From: a bacterium
GTDB taxonomy: Bacteria > Bacillota > Clostridia > Christensenellales > Aristaeellaceae
Length of the DNA stretch: 64,000 bases
Reading direction: 5' to 3'
Assembly (NCBI GenBank): GCA_004563405.1
Contig: SFTH01000013.1
Location: 1-64,000, forward strand
The position numbers and the translations under genes were made by a program. The notes under the pieces are model-generated. The model did no database searches. It was given only the letters and a program-made list of their open reading frames with translations, and had not been told where the DNA came from. Positions 6,830 through 15,349 of the stretch are shown piece by piece. Positions within the stretch are counted from its first letter, which is position 1. Each line of letters begins with the position of its first letter.

Positions 6830-8362
6830 ATGAAGCATACGCTGTGCATACTGTTGGCGGTCATCGTCGCCCTCATCTCCCTGAGCGGCGCAGTCGCGGA
6901 AGCCGGTGGAAACACGCTGGTCTATGCATCCGGCGACTACACCCGCATCAATCCGGCCATGGACGAGCACGGTGAGATCAACATCCTGCTCTTCAACGGC
7001 CTGACGGCCCACGATGGCAACAACGACGTGGTGCCCTGCCTCGCCCGCGAATGGGATTACGACAGCGAGAACAGGACGTATACCTTCTATCTCGAGGAGG
7101 GCGTAAAGTGGCACGACGACGAGCCCTTCACCGCTGAGGACGTGAAATTTACCATCGAAGCCATCATGGATCCGGAAAACGGCTCGGAAAACGCGCCGAA
7201 TTTCGAGGACGTTGAGGAAATCGAGGTTCTTGACGACGCAACCATCTCCTTCCGGCTCTCCGATCACAACGTGGCCTTCCTAGACTATATGACCATGGCC
7301 GTGCTGCCCAAGCATCTGTTGGAGGGCGAGGACATGCAGGAATCCGCCTTCTTCCGCCATCCTGTGGGCACTGGTCCTTACAAGCTCGCCGACTGGGAGG
7401 AGGGCCAGGCCATCGTTCTGGAGCGCAACGACAACTATTTCAAGGGTCCGGCCAACATCGAGCGCATCATCTTCAAAATTGTGCCCGATGACAATGCGCA
7501 GGCCATGCAGATGAAGTCCGGAGAGCTGGACATGGCGCTTCTGACGCCGAGAGACGCAGAAAACTTTGCGGACGCGGAGGGTTACAGCGTCTATCGAATG
7601 AAGACCAGCGACTATCGCGGCATCCTCTTCAACTTCTGGAACGAATACTGGACGGAGAACAGGGACATCATTCCCGCAATCTGCTGCGGCATCGACCGCC
7701 AGGCCATCGTTGATGCGGTCATTCTCGGCCACGGCATCGTCGCCTACGGTCCCCTGCAGCGCAACGAATACAACAATGAGAACGTTGAACACTACGACTA
7801 CAATCCCGAGCGGGCTCGGGAGATCCTCGAATCCGTCGGCTGCACCATGGGCAAAAACGGCTACTACGAGCGCAACGGTGCGGAAATCGGCTTCGTGATC
7901 AGCGTGGGCGCGGGCGACCAGGTGCGCGTGGACATCGCCCAGGCCGCCGCCCAGTGTCTGCGCCAGATCGGCATCAACTGCACCGTGGAAATTCCCGAGA
8001 AGGTGGACTGGGGCGGCCAGATGGCCTATCTCATCGGTTGGGGCAGCCCCTTCGACGCGGACGACCACACCTACAAGGTGTTCGGCACCGACAAGGGCGC
8101 AAACTACTCCGGCTATTCCAACGCACTGGTGGATCAGTATCTCACCGAGGCCCGCGAGAGCGACGACCCCGCCGTGCGCAAGGCGGCTTACGATTCTTTC
8201 CAGGCGGAGCTGGCCAACGATCCGGCCTACGCCTTCATCTGCTACATCGACGCGGACTATGTGACCACCTCCGCCCTGAAGGGCATCGATCCTGACACGA
8301 TCATGGGACATCACGGCGTGGGTATCTTCTGGAACGTGACCGAGTGGACGCTGGACAGGTGA
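6830..8362 (+). CDS. Peptide/nickel-type ABC substrate-binding protein (family 5)
   Basis: 510 residues with an N-terminal signal peptide ending near AVAEA. There is no lipobox cysteine. The family 5 SBP pattern is clear: LVYASGDYTRINPAMDEHG, the signature REWDYDSENRTYTFYLEEGVK followed by WHDDEPFTAEDVKF, then GTGPYKLADWEEGQ and LERNDNYFKG. It should capture peptides or a related ligand outside the membrane for the permease and ATPases encoded just downstream. The ligand cannot be read from the sequence. SD: ACGGAGGACAG. 146 bases with three hairpins separate it from the next gene, which would let this protein be made in excess. Confidence 0.92.
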   Translation: MKHTLCILLAVIVALISLSGAVAEAGGNTLVYASGDYTRINPAMDEHGEINILLFNGLTAHDGNNDVVPCLAREWDYDSENRTYTFYLEEGVKWHDDEPFTAEDVKFTIEAIMDPENGSENAPNFEDVEEIEVLDDATISFRLSDHNVAFLDYMTMAVLPKHLLEGEDMQESAFFRHPVGTGPYKLADWEEGQAIVLERNDNYFKGPANIERIIFKIVPDDNAQAMQMKSGELDMALLTPRDAENFADAEGYSVYRMKTSDYRGILFNFWNEYWTENRDIIPAICCGIDRQAIVDAVILGHGIVAYGPLQRNEYNNENVEHYDYNPERAREILESVGCTMGKNGYYERNGAEIGFVISVGAGDQVRVDIAQAAAQCLRQIGINCTVEIPEKVDWGGQMAYLIGWGSPFDADDHTYKVFGTDKGANYSGYSNALVDQYLTEARESDDPAVRKAAYDSFQAELANDPAYAFICYIDADYVTTSALKGIDPDTIMGHHGVGIFWNVTEWTLDR

Positions 8363-8381
8363 TTGACACATCCTGTATAAT
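8352..8381 (+). promoter_or_regulatory. Possible internal promoter of the ABC operon
   Basis: TGGACA (8352-8357) overlaps the end of the SBP gene. An 18-base spacer and TATAAT (8376-8381) follow. Confidence 0.4.
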
Positions 8382-8391
8382 GAGAAGTGGC

Positions 8392-8483
8392 GAGGGGCTG
8401 GCGACAGCCCCTCCTTCAGAATGGGAAAACTGCGGACGGGAACCTGCCGTCCCGGGCTCCGGCGCATTTGAGGATGGCGCCGG
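8392..8483 (+). promoter_or_regulatory. Three consecutive hairpins between SBP and ATPase genes
   Basis: GAGGGGCTG/CAGCCCCTC (8392-8413), GGACGG/CCGTCC (8434-8452) and CCGGCGC/GCGCCGG (8459-8483). None has a T-tract, so they look like mRNA-stabilising or partial attenuation stems rather than terminators. Confidence 0.6.
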
Positions 8484-8508
8484 CGTTCTTCTGTACATGG
8501 GGGATTTT

Positions 8509-9528
8509 ATGTCGGAACAGAAACTGTTGGAAGTGGAGCACCTCAGCGTAAGCTTTGATACGCCCCAGGGCGAGCTCAAGGCGGTGCGGGACGTGTCCTT
8601 CTCCCTCTGCGAGGGCGAGGTGTTGGCCATCGTGGGCGAATCCGGGAGCGGAAAGAGCGTCCTTTGCAAGAGCATCATGAAGCTTCTGAATGCGGATGCA
8701 CGCATCACCGGCGGCAGCATCCGCGTGGATGGCGTGGACATCACGGGCTATCGCCAGAGGGACATGGAGCGCCTGCGGGGAAAGCTGTTTTCCATGGTGT
8801 TTCAGGACCCCATGACCTCGCTGAACCCCACCATGTCCATCGGCGACCAGATCGCTGAGGCGGTGCGCGTCCACGCGCCGAAGCGCAGCCGCGCAGAAGT
8901 CCGAAATCGCGTGTTCGAACTGATGGATCTGGTGGGCATCGAGGAGCCGGAGAAACGCTACGACCTCTACCCCTACAACTTTTCCGGCGGTATGCGCCAG
9001 CGCAGCGTTCTGGCCATCGTCCTCGCCTCCAATCCGCGCATGCTCTTCGCCGACGAACCCACCACCGCCCTGGATGTGACCATTCAGGCGCAGATACTCG
9101 ATCTGCTCCGGGACATTCAGAAGAAGCTGAACACGGCGACCATACTGGTCTCCCACGACCTGGGCGTGGTCGCCCGGGTGGCCGACCGAATCGCTGTGAT
9201 GTACGCCGGAAAGATTGTGGAAATCGGAACGACGGATGAGATCTTCTACGAACCGCGCCATCCCTACACCTGGGGACTGATGCGCTCCCTCCCCTCCAAC
9301 GCCCGGGAGGACGAGCCCCTCTACACCATTCCCGGCATGCCGCCGGTTCTGATCAATCCGCCGAAGGGCGACGCCTTTGCATGCCGCAACGAGTATGCAC
9401 TGGCAATCGACTACGAGGAGGAGCCGCCCATGTTCCAGCTTTCCCCCACACACTTCGCGGCGACCTGGCTGCTGGATCCCCGCGCCCCGAGGATCGAATT
9501 CCCGTTGGGAGGTCGCAACCATGGCTGA
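8509..9528 (+). CDS. Peptide ABC transporter ATP-binding protein (DppD/OppD type)
   Basis: 339 residues. Walker A GESGSGKS, Q-loop FQDPMTSLNPTM, signature FSGGMRQR, Walker B MLFADEPTTALD and the switch His in SHDLGVVARVADRI are all present. The C-terminal oligopeptide-transporter extension (HPYTWGLMRSLP, then a cysteine-poor tail) matches OppD/DppD. Many relatives carry a Cys-rich iron-sulfur tail. Here only one Cys is visible near the end. The start at 8509 has GGGGGA six bases upstream. The upstream in-frame extension crosses the hairpins and is not real. It overlaps the next ATPase gene by eight bases. Confidence 0.93.
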   Translation: MSEQKLLEVEHLSVSFDTPQGELKAVRDVSFSLCEGEVLAIVGESGSGKSVLCKSIMKLLNADARITGGSIRVDGVDITGYRQRDMERLRGKLFSMVFQDPMTSLNPTMSIGDQIAEAVRVHAPKRSRAEVRNRVFELMDLVGIEEPEKRYDLYPYNFSGGMRQRSVLAIVLASNPRMLFADEPTTALDVTIQAQILDLLRDIQKKLNTATILVSHDLGVVARVADRIAVMYAGKIVEIGTTDEIFYEPRHPYTWGLMRSLPSNAREDEPLYTIPGMPPVLINPPKGDAFACRNEYALAIDYEEEPPMFQLSPTHFAATWLLDPRAPRIEFPLGGRNHG

Positions 9529-10423
9529 AATCCTCCTGGACGTGCGCAGACTCACGCACCGCTTCAGGCTTGCCGGAGGCGCCGTCGTCCGCGCCGTGGA
9601 CGACGTGAGCTTTCAGATCGAACGGGGCGAGATCTTCGGCCTGGTGGGCGAATCGGGCTCCGGAAAGTCCACCGTCGCCCGCTGCGTCATGAATGTCTAT
9701 CGCCCCACCGCGGGAGAAATCTTCTATCGGGGCGTAAATATCTGCGATCCGAAGCAGTATCGCGCGCATCGCGCGATGCTTCAAACCTCCCGCCAGCTGA
9801 TCTTTCAGGATTCCACCTCCAGCCTGAACCAGCGCATGACGGTTGCCGACATCATTGCCGAACCCATGACAATTCACCACATCCGACCCAAGCGTGGTAC
9901 GCCCCGGTCGGAGGCACAGTTTCAGCTCAAATATGTGGGCATGGATGAAAGCTACCTGGACAAGTATCCGCCGGAGCTCTCCGGCGGCATGCGCCAGCGG
10001 GTCGCCATCGCCCGCGCGCTGTCCATGGAACCGGAACTCCTGGTGGCGGATGAGCCAATTGCATCGCTGGATGTGTCCATACAGGCGCAGATCATCAATC
10101 TGTTCAAACACCTCCAGGCGGAGCACGGCTTCACCTTCCTGTTCATCGCCCACGATCTCTCTGTGGTCCGCTATCTGTGCAGCCGCGTGGGCGTGATGTA
10201 CCGGGGCAAACTTGTGGAAATTGCCCCGACCCGGGAGTTGTTTCAGAATCCCCTGCACCCCTACACCCGTTCTCTGCTCTCCGCCATTCCCATACCCGAT
10301 CCCCGGCTGGAGCGCGCGCGAAAGCTGCAAACCTTTGATCCCCGGCTGTTCGACCGCGAGGGAAGAATGACGGAGGTCAGCCCGGGACATCTCGTACTTC
10401 AGGGAAGGGAGGTCGAACCGTGA
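9521..10423 (+). CDS. Peptide ABC transporter ATP-binding protein (DppF/OppF type)
   Basis: 300 residues. Walker A GESGSGKS, Q-loop FQDSTSSLNQRM, signature LSGGMRQR, Walker B LVADEPIASLD and AHDLSVVRYLCSRV are the DppF/OppF set, and NPLHPYTRSLLSAIP is the typical C-terminal tail. It should pair with the preceding ATPase as a heterodimer. The start at 9521 follows GGGAGGTCGCAACC and overlaps the preceding stop. It ends in a GTGA overlap with the first permease. Confidence 0.93.
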   Translation: MAEILLDVRRLTHRFRLAGGAVVRAVDDVSFQIERGEIFGLVGESGSGKSTVARCVMNVYRPTAGEIFYRGVNICDPKQYRAHRAMLQTSRQLIFQDSTSSLNQRMTVADIIAEPMTIHHIRPKRGTPRSEAQFQLKYVGMDESYLDKYPPELSGGMRQRVAIARALSMEPELLVADEPIASLDVSIQAQIINLFKHLQAEHGFTFLFIAHDLSVVRYLCSRVGVMYRGKLVEIAPTRELFQNPLHPYTRSLLSAIPIPDPRLERARKLQTFDPRLFDREGRMTEVSPGHLVLQGREVEP

Positions 10424-11433
10424 CGCGAAAGAATGTCTGGCTCTACTACGGGCGCAAGCTCCTGATCTTTGCGCTCAGCGTATTCCTGCTCTCTGCGCTG
10501 GTGTTCTTTATCGCCCGCCTCGCCCCCGGCGACCCGCTGGTCTCCTACTATGGCGACCGCGTGGAGAAGATGAGCCCCGAGGAGCGGGAATGGGCCGAGG
10601 AAAAGCTGGGTCTGAACGCCCCAATACATGTTCAGTACGCCCGCTGGTTGAAGGGCGCACTGAAGGGCGACTTCGGCATCTCTTACAAATACAAGATGGA
10701 CGTGATGGATGTCATCGCCGGACGCGTGGTCAATACGCTGGTGCTGGGCGGCATCGCCTTCGTGCTGATCTTCTCCCTCGCGCTGGGGTTGGGGCTTTTG
10801 TGCGCCTGGTATGAGGATCGTCTGCTCGACCGCATCCTCTGCAAGCTGGGCACTGTCATAAGCTGCATCCCCGAATTCTGGCTCTCGCTCATGCTGATCC
10901 TGATCTTCGCGGTCAACCTGCGCTGGCTTCCCAGCAGCGGTGCATACTCGGTCGGCAACGCCACAAATCTCGGCGACCGCATCCTCCATTTAATCCTGCC
11001 GCTGACCGTAGCGGTACTCAACCACCTCTGGTATTACGCCTACATGATCCGCAACAAGCTGCTGGAGGAAGTGCGGGCGGAATACGTTCTTCTCGCAAAG
11101 GCCAAGGGACTTCGCCGCAGGACGGTTCTCTTCCGCCACTGCCTGCGAAACATCATTCCCTCCTACCTGAGCATCATGGCCATCTCCGTGCCGCACATTC
11201 TGGGTGGAACCTACATCGTGGAGACCGTATTCTCCTACCCCGGCCTCGGTACCCTGTCCTATGAGAGCGCGCGGTATCAGGATTACAACCTGCTCATGGT
11301 GCTCTGCATACTTTCCGGCGCGGTGGTCATTCTCTTCAACATCATTGCGCAGATCATCAACGAGCGCATTGACCCGCGGATGAAGGCGAATGAAGTCGAG
11401 GAAATCACGGAGGTGACGCAGCTTGGAAGATAA
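10420..11433 (+). CDS. Peptide ABC transporter permease (DppB/OppB type)
   Basis: 337 residues with about six membrane segments. The N-terminal LSALVFFIARLAPGDPL motif, a periplasmic segment ending in LGLNAPIHVQYARWLKGALK, and the EAA-like loop ending AKAKGLRRRTVLFRHCLRN define DppB. GTG start at 10420 with GGGAGG upstream, in a GTGA overlap with the ATPase gene. Confidence 0.92.
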   Translation: MTRKNVWLYYGRKLLIFALSVFLLSALVFFIARLAPGDPLVSYYGDRVEKMSPEEREWAEEKLGLNAPIHVQYARWLKGALKGDFGISYKYKMDVMDVIAGRVVNTLVLGGIAFVLIFSLALGLGLLCAWYEDRLLDRILCKLGTVISCIPEFWLSLMLILIFAVNLRWLPSSGAYSVGNATNLGDRILHLILPLTVAVLNHLWYYAYMIRNKLLEEVRAEYVLLAKAKGLRRRTVLFRHCLRNIIPSYLSIMAISVPHILGGTYIVETVFSYPGLGTLSYESARYQDYNLLMVLCILSGAVVILFNIIAQIINERIDPRMKANEVEEITEVTQLGR

Positions 11434-12304
11434 GTTTGTTCGCGTGGGCATCCGTCCGCTGCCGAGGCCGTCCGCAACAGTGCGCAAATGGCGCAGCGGC
11501 ACGCCCGTCGTCTCCATTGCCGTGCTGGGACTCATCGTGCTGGGCTGCCTCTGCTGCGAGTTCTTCATCCCGAAGGAGCCCACCTACATGGATCTGTTCA
11601 ATGCCAACGTCGCGCCGAACGCCGAATTCTGGTTCGGAACGGACACGATGGGCCGGGACATCTTTTCGATGATCTGGAGCGGCGGGCGGCTTTCCCTGTT
11701 CATCGGCTTTTTTGCGACCCTCATCTCCACGCTCATCGCGGTCATCTTCGGTGCGGCCAGCGGCCTTGCGCCCCGCTGGCTGGATGAGCTGTTGATGCGC
11801 GCAAATGAAATCATACTGAGCGTTCCGAGCCTGCTGCTCGTCGTTCTGATTCAGGCGATTCTGGGCAAGGCCAACGCCGTGAGCATCGCCTTCGTCATTG
11901 GCGTCACCAGCTGGACGAGCATCGCGAAGGTCGTGCGCACGGAGGTATTGCAGCTGCGCAACAGCGAATATGTGGTGGCGGCGCGCTGCATGGGCGCAGG
12001 ATTCTTCCGGGTTCTTTGGAAGCACCTCGCGCCGAACTTTCTCTCCTCCATCATGTTCATGGTGGTCATGAACATCCGCAGCGCCATCGTCGCCGAATCT
12101 ACGCTGAGCTTCATGGGCATCGGCCTTCCCCTGGAGGTCGTCAGCTGGGGCAGCATGCTCTCCCTCTCGGAGAAAGCGCTCAGCTCCGGCTCCTGGTGGA
12201 TTATCCTCATTCCGGGCGCGCTTCTAGTGGTCACGCTGCTGTGCGTCACCAACATCGGCAACTACCTGAGAAAGTGCGCCAACCATGGCGAAAGCAAGCT
12301 TTAA
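11423..12304 (+). CDS. Peptide ABC transporter permease (DppC/OppC type)
   Basis: 293 residues. An N-terminal segment, then FWFGTDTMGRDIFSMIWSGG (the OppC/DppC signature), LISTLIAVIFGAASGL and the EAA-like loop EYVVAARCMGAGFFRVLWKH. It forms the translocation pore with the preceding permease. The start is TTG at 11423, with GGAGG ten bases upstream and an 11-base overlap with the preceding gene. No in-frame ATG fits better. Confidence 0.9.
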   Translation: MEDKFVRVGIRPLPRPSATVRKWRSGTPVVSIAVLGLIVLGCLCCEFFIPKEPTYMDLFNANVAPNAEFWFGTDTMGRDIFSMIWSGGRLSLFIGFFATLISTLIAVIFGAASGLAPRWLDELLMRANEIILSVPSLLLVVLIQAILGKANAVSIAFVIGVTSWTSIAKVVRTEVLQLRNSEYVVAARCMGAGFFRVLWKHLAPNFLSSIMFMVVMNIRSAIVAESTLSFMGIGLPLEVVSWGSMLSLSEKALSSGSWWIILIPGALLVVTLLCVTNIGNYLRKCANHGESKL

Positions 12305-12322
12305 CGAAAGGAAGAAATCTCT

Positions 12323-12553
12323 ATGAAGAGCTATCTGATTCAGAATACGACCCGCGAGGAGCGCGAGCAGATCGTTGCGGAATCCATCGGCAAGATTGAC
12401 GGTGCGTGCGACAGCTGCATGCCGGGACTCGCCGAGATGTATCAGGACTACATCGACGGCAAGCGTGAGCTGCGCGAGATCAACATGGCCTTCAGCGCGC
12501 ACTACGTCTCCGGCGCTGAGGGGCCGACGCGCAGCGGCTGCGGAATGGCATAA
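12323..12553 (+). CDS. Small conserved-looking protein at the end of the peptide ABC operon
   Basis: 76 residues: an acidic/basic N-terminal helix (TTREEREQIVAESIGKID), a CDSCMPGL motif, then MYQDYIDGKRELREINMAF. AAGGAAG lies upstream, 18 bases after the permease stop, and a strong terminator follows, so it belongs to this operon. I recall similar short clostridial proteins with an inherited purine-biosynthesis name, but nothing here supports an enzyme. The two close cysteines could bind a metal. Function unknown. Confidence 0.75.
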   Translation: MKSYLIQNTTREEREQIVAESIGKIDGACDSCMPGLAEMYQDYIDGKRELREINMAFSAHYVSGAEGPTRSGCGMA

Positions 12554-12574
12554 GTCCCGTTTCGAACGCCTCAT

Positions 12575-12614
12575 AAAGAGAGGAGCCCCGCGCAACTGCG
12601 GAGCTCCTCTCTTT
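12575..12614. terminator. Bidirectional terminator
   Basis: AAAGAGAGGAGC (12575-12586) pairs with GCTCCTCTCTTT (12603-12614). It serves the peptide ABC operon and the convergent ECF S-component gene. Confidence 0.85.
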
Positions 12615-12640
12615 GTCCGTTCACACATTCGCCTTTCAAC

Positions 12641-13153
12641 TCACAGGTTCTTCCCAATCGCATCCCTGTGCTTGAACTTCCAGCAGATGATCATGCCGGC
12701 AACCGCGCCGACCACGGCCTGCAAAATCTGGAAGGGCAGCTTCAGTAGGGCGTATTCGGGTGTGCTGTAAATGAATGCGCGGCCCAGAGAATAGCCGACG
12801 ACCATGATCACCGCGCCCAGCGCGACGCCAATGCCGGAGGCCAGCACCGGTCGATCCTTCATCAGGCAGCGGGAGCACAGCGAGATGACCACAGCCTGCA
12901 GTCCATGGGTTGCCAGGGAGACGAACATCGGCAGCGGATAAAACAGCAGATCTCCGAGGAATGCGCCGATACCACCCACGCAGAACGCCGCCAGCGGATC
13001 GAGTATGATGGCCGCCGTACAGATGACCACGTCGTTCAGATAGAGGTGGCCGCCCGGTACCGGAATGCCAAAGGAGCTCATGACCACGTTGAGCGCCATG
13101 AAAATTGCGGTGTAGCAGAGCCAGTAGGTGCTTCTCTTCTTTTGATTCTTCAT
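12641..13153 (-). CDS. ECF transporter S component, substrate unknown
   Basis: 170 residues, nearly all hydrophobic, with about five or six membrane segments. HLYLNDVVICTAAIILDPLA followed by GGIGAFLGDLLFY is the pattern of the ECF riboflavin-type S-component superfamily. It would bind a vitamin and rely on an EcfA-EcfA-EcfT module encoded elsewhere. The start at 13153 follows GAGGAGATGGGAG. It is divergent from a MocR-type regulator with overlapping promoters. MocR proteins often regulate vitamin B6 genes, so a B6-related substrate is a guess from context only. Confidence 0.85.
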   Translation of the reverse strand: MKNQKKRSTYWLCYTAIFMALNVVMSSFGIPVPGGHLYLNDVVICTAAIILDPLAAFCVGGIGAFLGDLLFYPLPMFVSLATHGLQAVVISLCSRCLMKDRPVLASGIGVALGAVIMVVGYSLGRAFIYSTPEYALLKLPFQILQAVVGAVAGMIICWKFKHRDAIGKNL

Positions 13154-13167
13154 TCTCCCATCTCCTC

Positions 13168-13196
13168 TTGACGAGCTTTGTCTGAAAGTATAGAAT
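13168..13196 (+). promoter_or_regulatory. Promoter of the MocR-type gene
   Basis: TTGACG (13168-13173), a 17-base spacer and TAGAAT (13191-13196). Its -10 overlaps the -10 of the divergent promoter, a layout suited to control of both genes by one regulator. Confidence 0.6.
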
Positions 13197-13222
13197 ATAT
13201 CTGAACCCATGAAAATATCCAA
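13194..13222 (-). promoter_or_regulatory. Promoter of the ECF S-component gene
   Basis: TTGGAT (13222-13217), a 17-base spacer and TATATT (13199-13194) on the minus strand. Confidence 0.55.
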
Positions 13223-13246
13223 TTGAGGAGAAAACAATCATACCAG

Positions 13247-14335
13247 ATGAAGTATTCACTTGAAAGCACGGGAAGAGCCGCCTACCTTCAGCTCTATGAA
13301 CAGCTGCGCGGAGACATACTCGGCGGCGCATATGCCTTTGCTTCGCGTCTGCCTTCCAAGCGCCTGTTGGCTGAGGAGATGCATACGAGCTTATCGACCG
13401 TCGAGCATGCATACGCGCTGCTCTGCGAGGAGGGCTATGTGGAAGCTCGGGAGCGCAGCGGCTTCTATGTGGCCTTTCGCGCCACGGATGGCTTTGCCTC
13501 CGCACCGCCGTCGCCGCCGCAGAGGCCACAGTACGACGCTTCCGCCGCACCGCAGTGCTTTCCCTTCTCGGTTCTCGCTCGCACCATGCGCAGCGTGCTG
13601 AGCAATTACCAGGAGCGAATTCTGGTCAAATCGCCCAACCGCGGCTGCGACGAACTGCGCGCGGCCATCGGCCAGTACCTCTCCCGCAGCCGTGGCATTT
13701 CCGCCGTGGCGGAGCAGATCATCGTCGGCTCCGGCGCGGAATACCTATACGGTCTGATCGTGGAGATGCTCGGCCGGGAGCGGCTCTACGCCCTCGAAGA
13801 TCCCTCCTACAAGAAGATTGAACAGGTCTACCGGGCGGCGGGCGCAAATTGTGTTATGCTTCCCCTCGGAACGGACGGAATCGACAGCGCTGCCCTCGCA
13901 GGGACGTGTGCGAGCGTGCTGCACATCACGCCCTACCGAAGCTACCCCAGCGGCATCTCCGCATCCGCGTCCAAGCGGCACGAATATGTGCGCTGGGCAG
14001 CACAGACCGGACGCATCCTCGTGGAGGACGATTTCGAGTCCGAGTTTTCCGTCGCGGGAAAGCCGGAGGAGACACTCTTTGCCATCTCCGGCGGCAGAAA
14101 TGTGATCTACATGAATACCTTTTCGCGCACCATCTCCCCCTCCATGCGCGTGGGATACATGGTGCTCCCGTGCTCCCTCCTGGACGTATTCGAGGAGCGG
14201 GCCGGCTTCTATTCCTGTACCGTCCCTGCTTTTGAACAGTATGTGTTGGCAGAGCTCATCACGAGCGGCGACTTTGAGCGTCACATCAACCGAATTCGCC
14301 GCCAGAAGCGGCGGGAACTGGCAAAACTGATGTAG
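13247..14335 (+). CDS. MocR/PdxR-like regulator lacking the PLP lysine and C-terminal end
   Basis: 362 residues. An N-terminal GntR winged helix (AYLQLYEQLRGDILGGAY, LPSKRLLAEEMHTSLSTVEH) is joined to a fold-type I aminotransferase-like domain (VGSGAEYLYGLIVEMLG, EDPSYKK, LHITPYRSYPSG, VEDDFESEF). At the position of the PLP-binding lysine the sequence reads NTFSRTISPSMRVGYMVLP, with Arg294 where the family has Lys. The protein stops after HINRIRRQKRRELAKLM, roughly 90 residues short of full-length MocR proteins, and no continuation is seen downstream. It may sense a ligand without Schiff-base chemistry, or be decaying. Start ATG at 13247. GAGGAG lies 16 bases upstream, which is long. Confidence 0.85.
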   Translation: MKYSLESTGRAAYLQLYEQLRGDILGGAYAFASRLPSKRLLAEEMHTSLSTVEHAYALLCEEGYVEARERSGFYVAFRATDGFASAPPSPPQRPQYDASAAPQCFPFSVLARTMRSVLSNYQERILVKSPNRGCDELRAAIGQYLSRSRGISAVAEQIIVGSGAEYLYGLIVEMLGRERLYALEDPSYKKIEQVYRAAGANCVMLPLGTDGIDSAALAGTCASVLHITPYRSYPSGISASASKRHEYVRWAAQTGRILVEDDFESEFSVAGKPEETLFAISGGRNVIYMNTFSRTISPSMRVGYMVLPCSLLDVFEERAGFYSCTVPAFEQYVLAELITSGDFERHINRIRRQKRRELAKLM

Positions 14336-14354
14336 CCATCGCCCGCGTATACAG

Positions 14355-14384
14355 AAAATCGCCCCCGACAGAATTGTCGGAGGC
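14355..14384 (-). terminator. Terminator of the fatty-acid operon
   Basis: TGTCGG/CCGACA stem with a GCC/GGC base extension (one mismatch), followed on the minus strand by GATTTTC. It lies downstream of degV. Confidence 0.6.
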
Positions 14385-14524
14385 GGTAGTCTATCCCAAA
14401 GACCAAAGGAGAACATGAACGGGCTGAAGCCCTTTCGCACAACAATTGCGGTCATCGGCTGCCCTTGTATTGCGTTGGCTGGCGTCCATGCGGATTCACA
14501 TTCGCGCTGCTTCGTCGGCCGCCA

Positions 14525-15349
14525 TCACACCGGCTCGATGTATGCCACGCCGATGCAGCCGCGCCCAAGATGGGCGCCGAGCACAGGGCCAATGTGGCGG
14601 CGCTCGATTTCGCGGTCCTCTCTGGCCAGCTTCACCGACATGCTCGCAGCGCCCTCGTCGCTGAGGAAGCTGTCCACGATGATGTTACCGCCGTAGTTTT
14701 TGCAGAAGGCGCACAGCTTGTTGAGCTGGTCGTTGCGGCCCCGGGCGAGGCCCGTAGAGGCCACTGCGCCGTCCCGAATCTCCAGCATGGGTTTGATGTT
14801 GAGCACCGTGGACACAGACATACGCACGTTGCCAAGGCGACCGCTGCGGCGCAGGGGCGCCATATCGTCCACGGAGAAGCAGATGCGCACGCGCTCCCGG
14901 AGCTTGCCGATGTACTTCGCCACTGCGGAGAGCTTCTCGCCCTTGCGGATGCGCTCGCGCGCCTCCCGGATGAGCAGATACAGGCCGGAGCAGGTGGTGA
15001 GCGAGTCCACCACCTCGATGTGATGGTTGCCCAACTCCCGCGCTGCCAGCACTGCGTTATTGTAGGTGCCGCTCAGGCGGGAGGAAATCGTGAGACAGAG
15101 AATCTCATAACCGCCCTTGCGAAGCATCCGAAAGGTATTCAGGAAGCTGGAGAGCGTCGCCTGCGAGGTGTGCACGGTTTCAATGTGCTCCGCGACCAGC
15201 TGCTCCGCCTTGTCGTCCCCCTCGATGCATCCCTCCTTCGCACTGTGTCCGAGGGAGATGGAGTAGCTCATGGGAACGATGACCACGCCCAGCCGGGTCG
15301 CCTCCTCATGGGTGACGTAAGCCGTACTGTCGGTTACAATTGCGATCAT
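14525..15349 (-). CDS. DegV-family fatty-acid-binding protein (FakB-like)
   Basis: 274 residues. IVTDSTAYV at the N-terminus, TSQATLSSFLNTFRML, LTISSRLSGTYNNAVLA and the RSGRLGNVRMSVSTVLNIKP segment are DegV hallmarks. DegV proteins bind a single fatty acid, and FakB members present it to the kinase FakA. The ATG overlaps the accA stop by four bases, making this the last gene of the fatty-acid synthesis operon. That supports a role in handling fatty acids. No fakA gene is visible in the window. Confidence 0.9.
   Translation of the reverse strand: MIAIVTDSTAYVTHEEATRLGVVIVPMSYSISLGHSAKEGCIEGDDKAEQLVAEHIETVHTSQATLSSFLNTFRMLRKGGYEILCLTISSRLSGTYNNAVLAARELGNHHIEVVDSLTTCSGLYLLIREARERIRKGEKLSAVAKYIGKLRERVRICFSVDDMAPLRRSGRLGNVRMSVSTVLNIKPMLEIRDGAVASTGLARGRNDQLNKLCAFCKNYGGNIIVDSFLSDEGAASMSVKLAREDREIERRHIGPVLGAHLGRGCIGVAYIEPV

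Noticed and set aside
8363..8381. TTGACA and TATAAT close together after the binding-protein gene
   Set aside because: The spacer is only seven bases, so these two boxes cannot form one promoter. A different -35 (TGGACA at 8352) gives the possible promoter listed.
14415..14696. Plus-strand ORF with a good AAAGGAG just upstream
   Set aside because: Its body is antisense to degV, composition is shadow-like, and no domain is seen. The SD is probably fortuitous.
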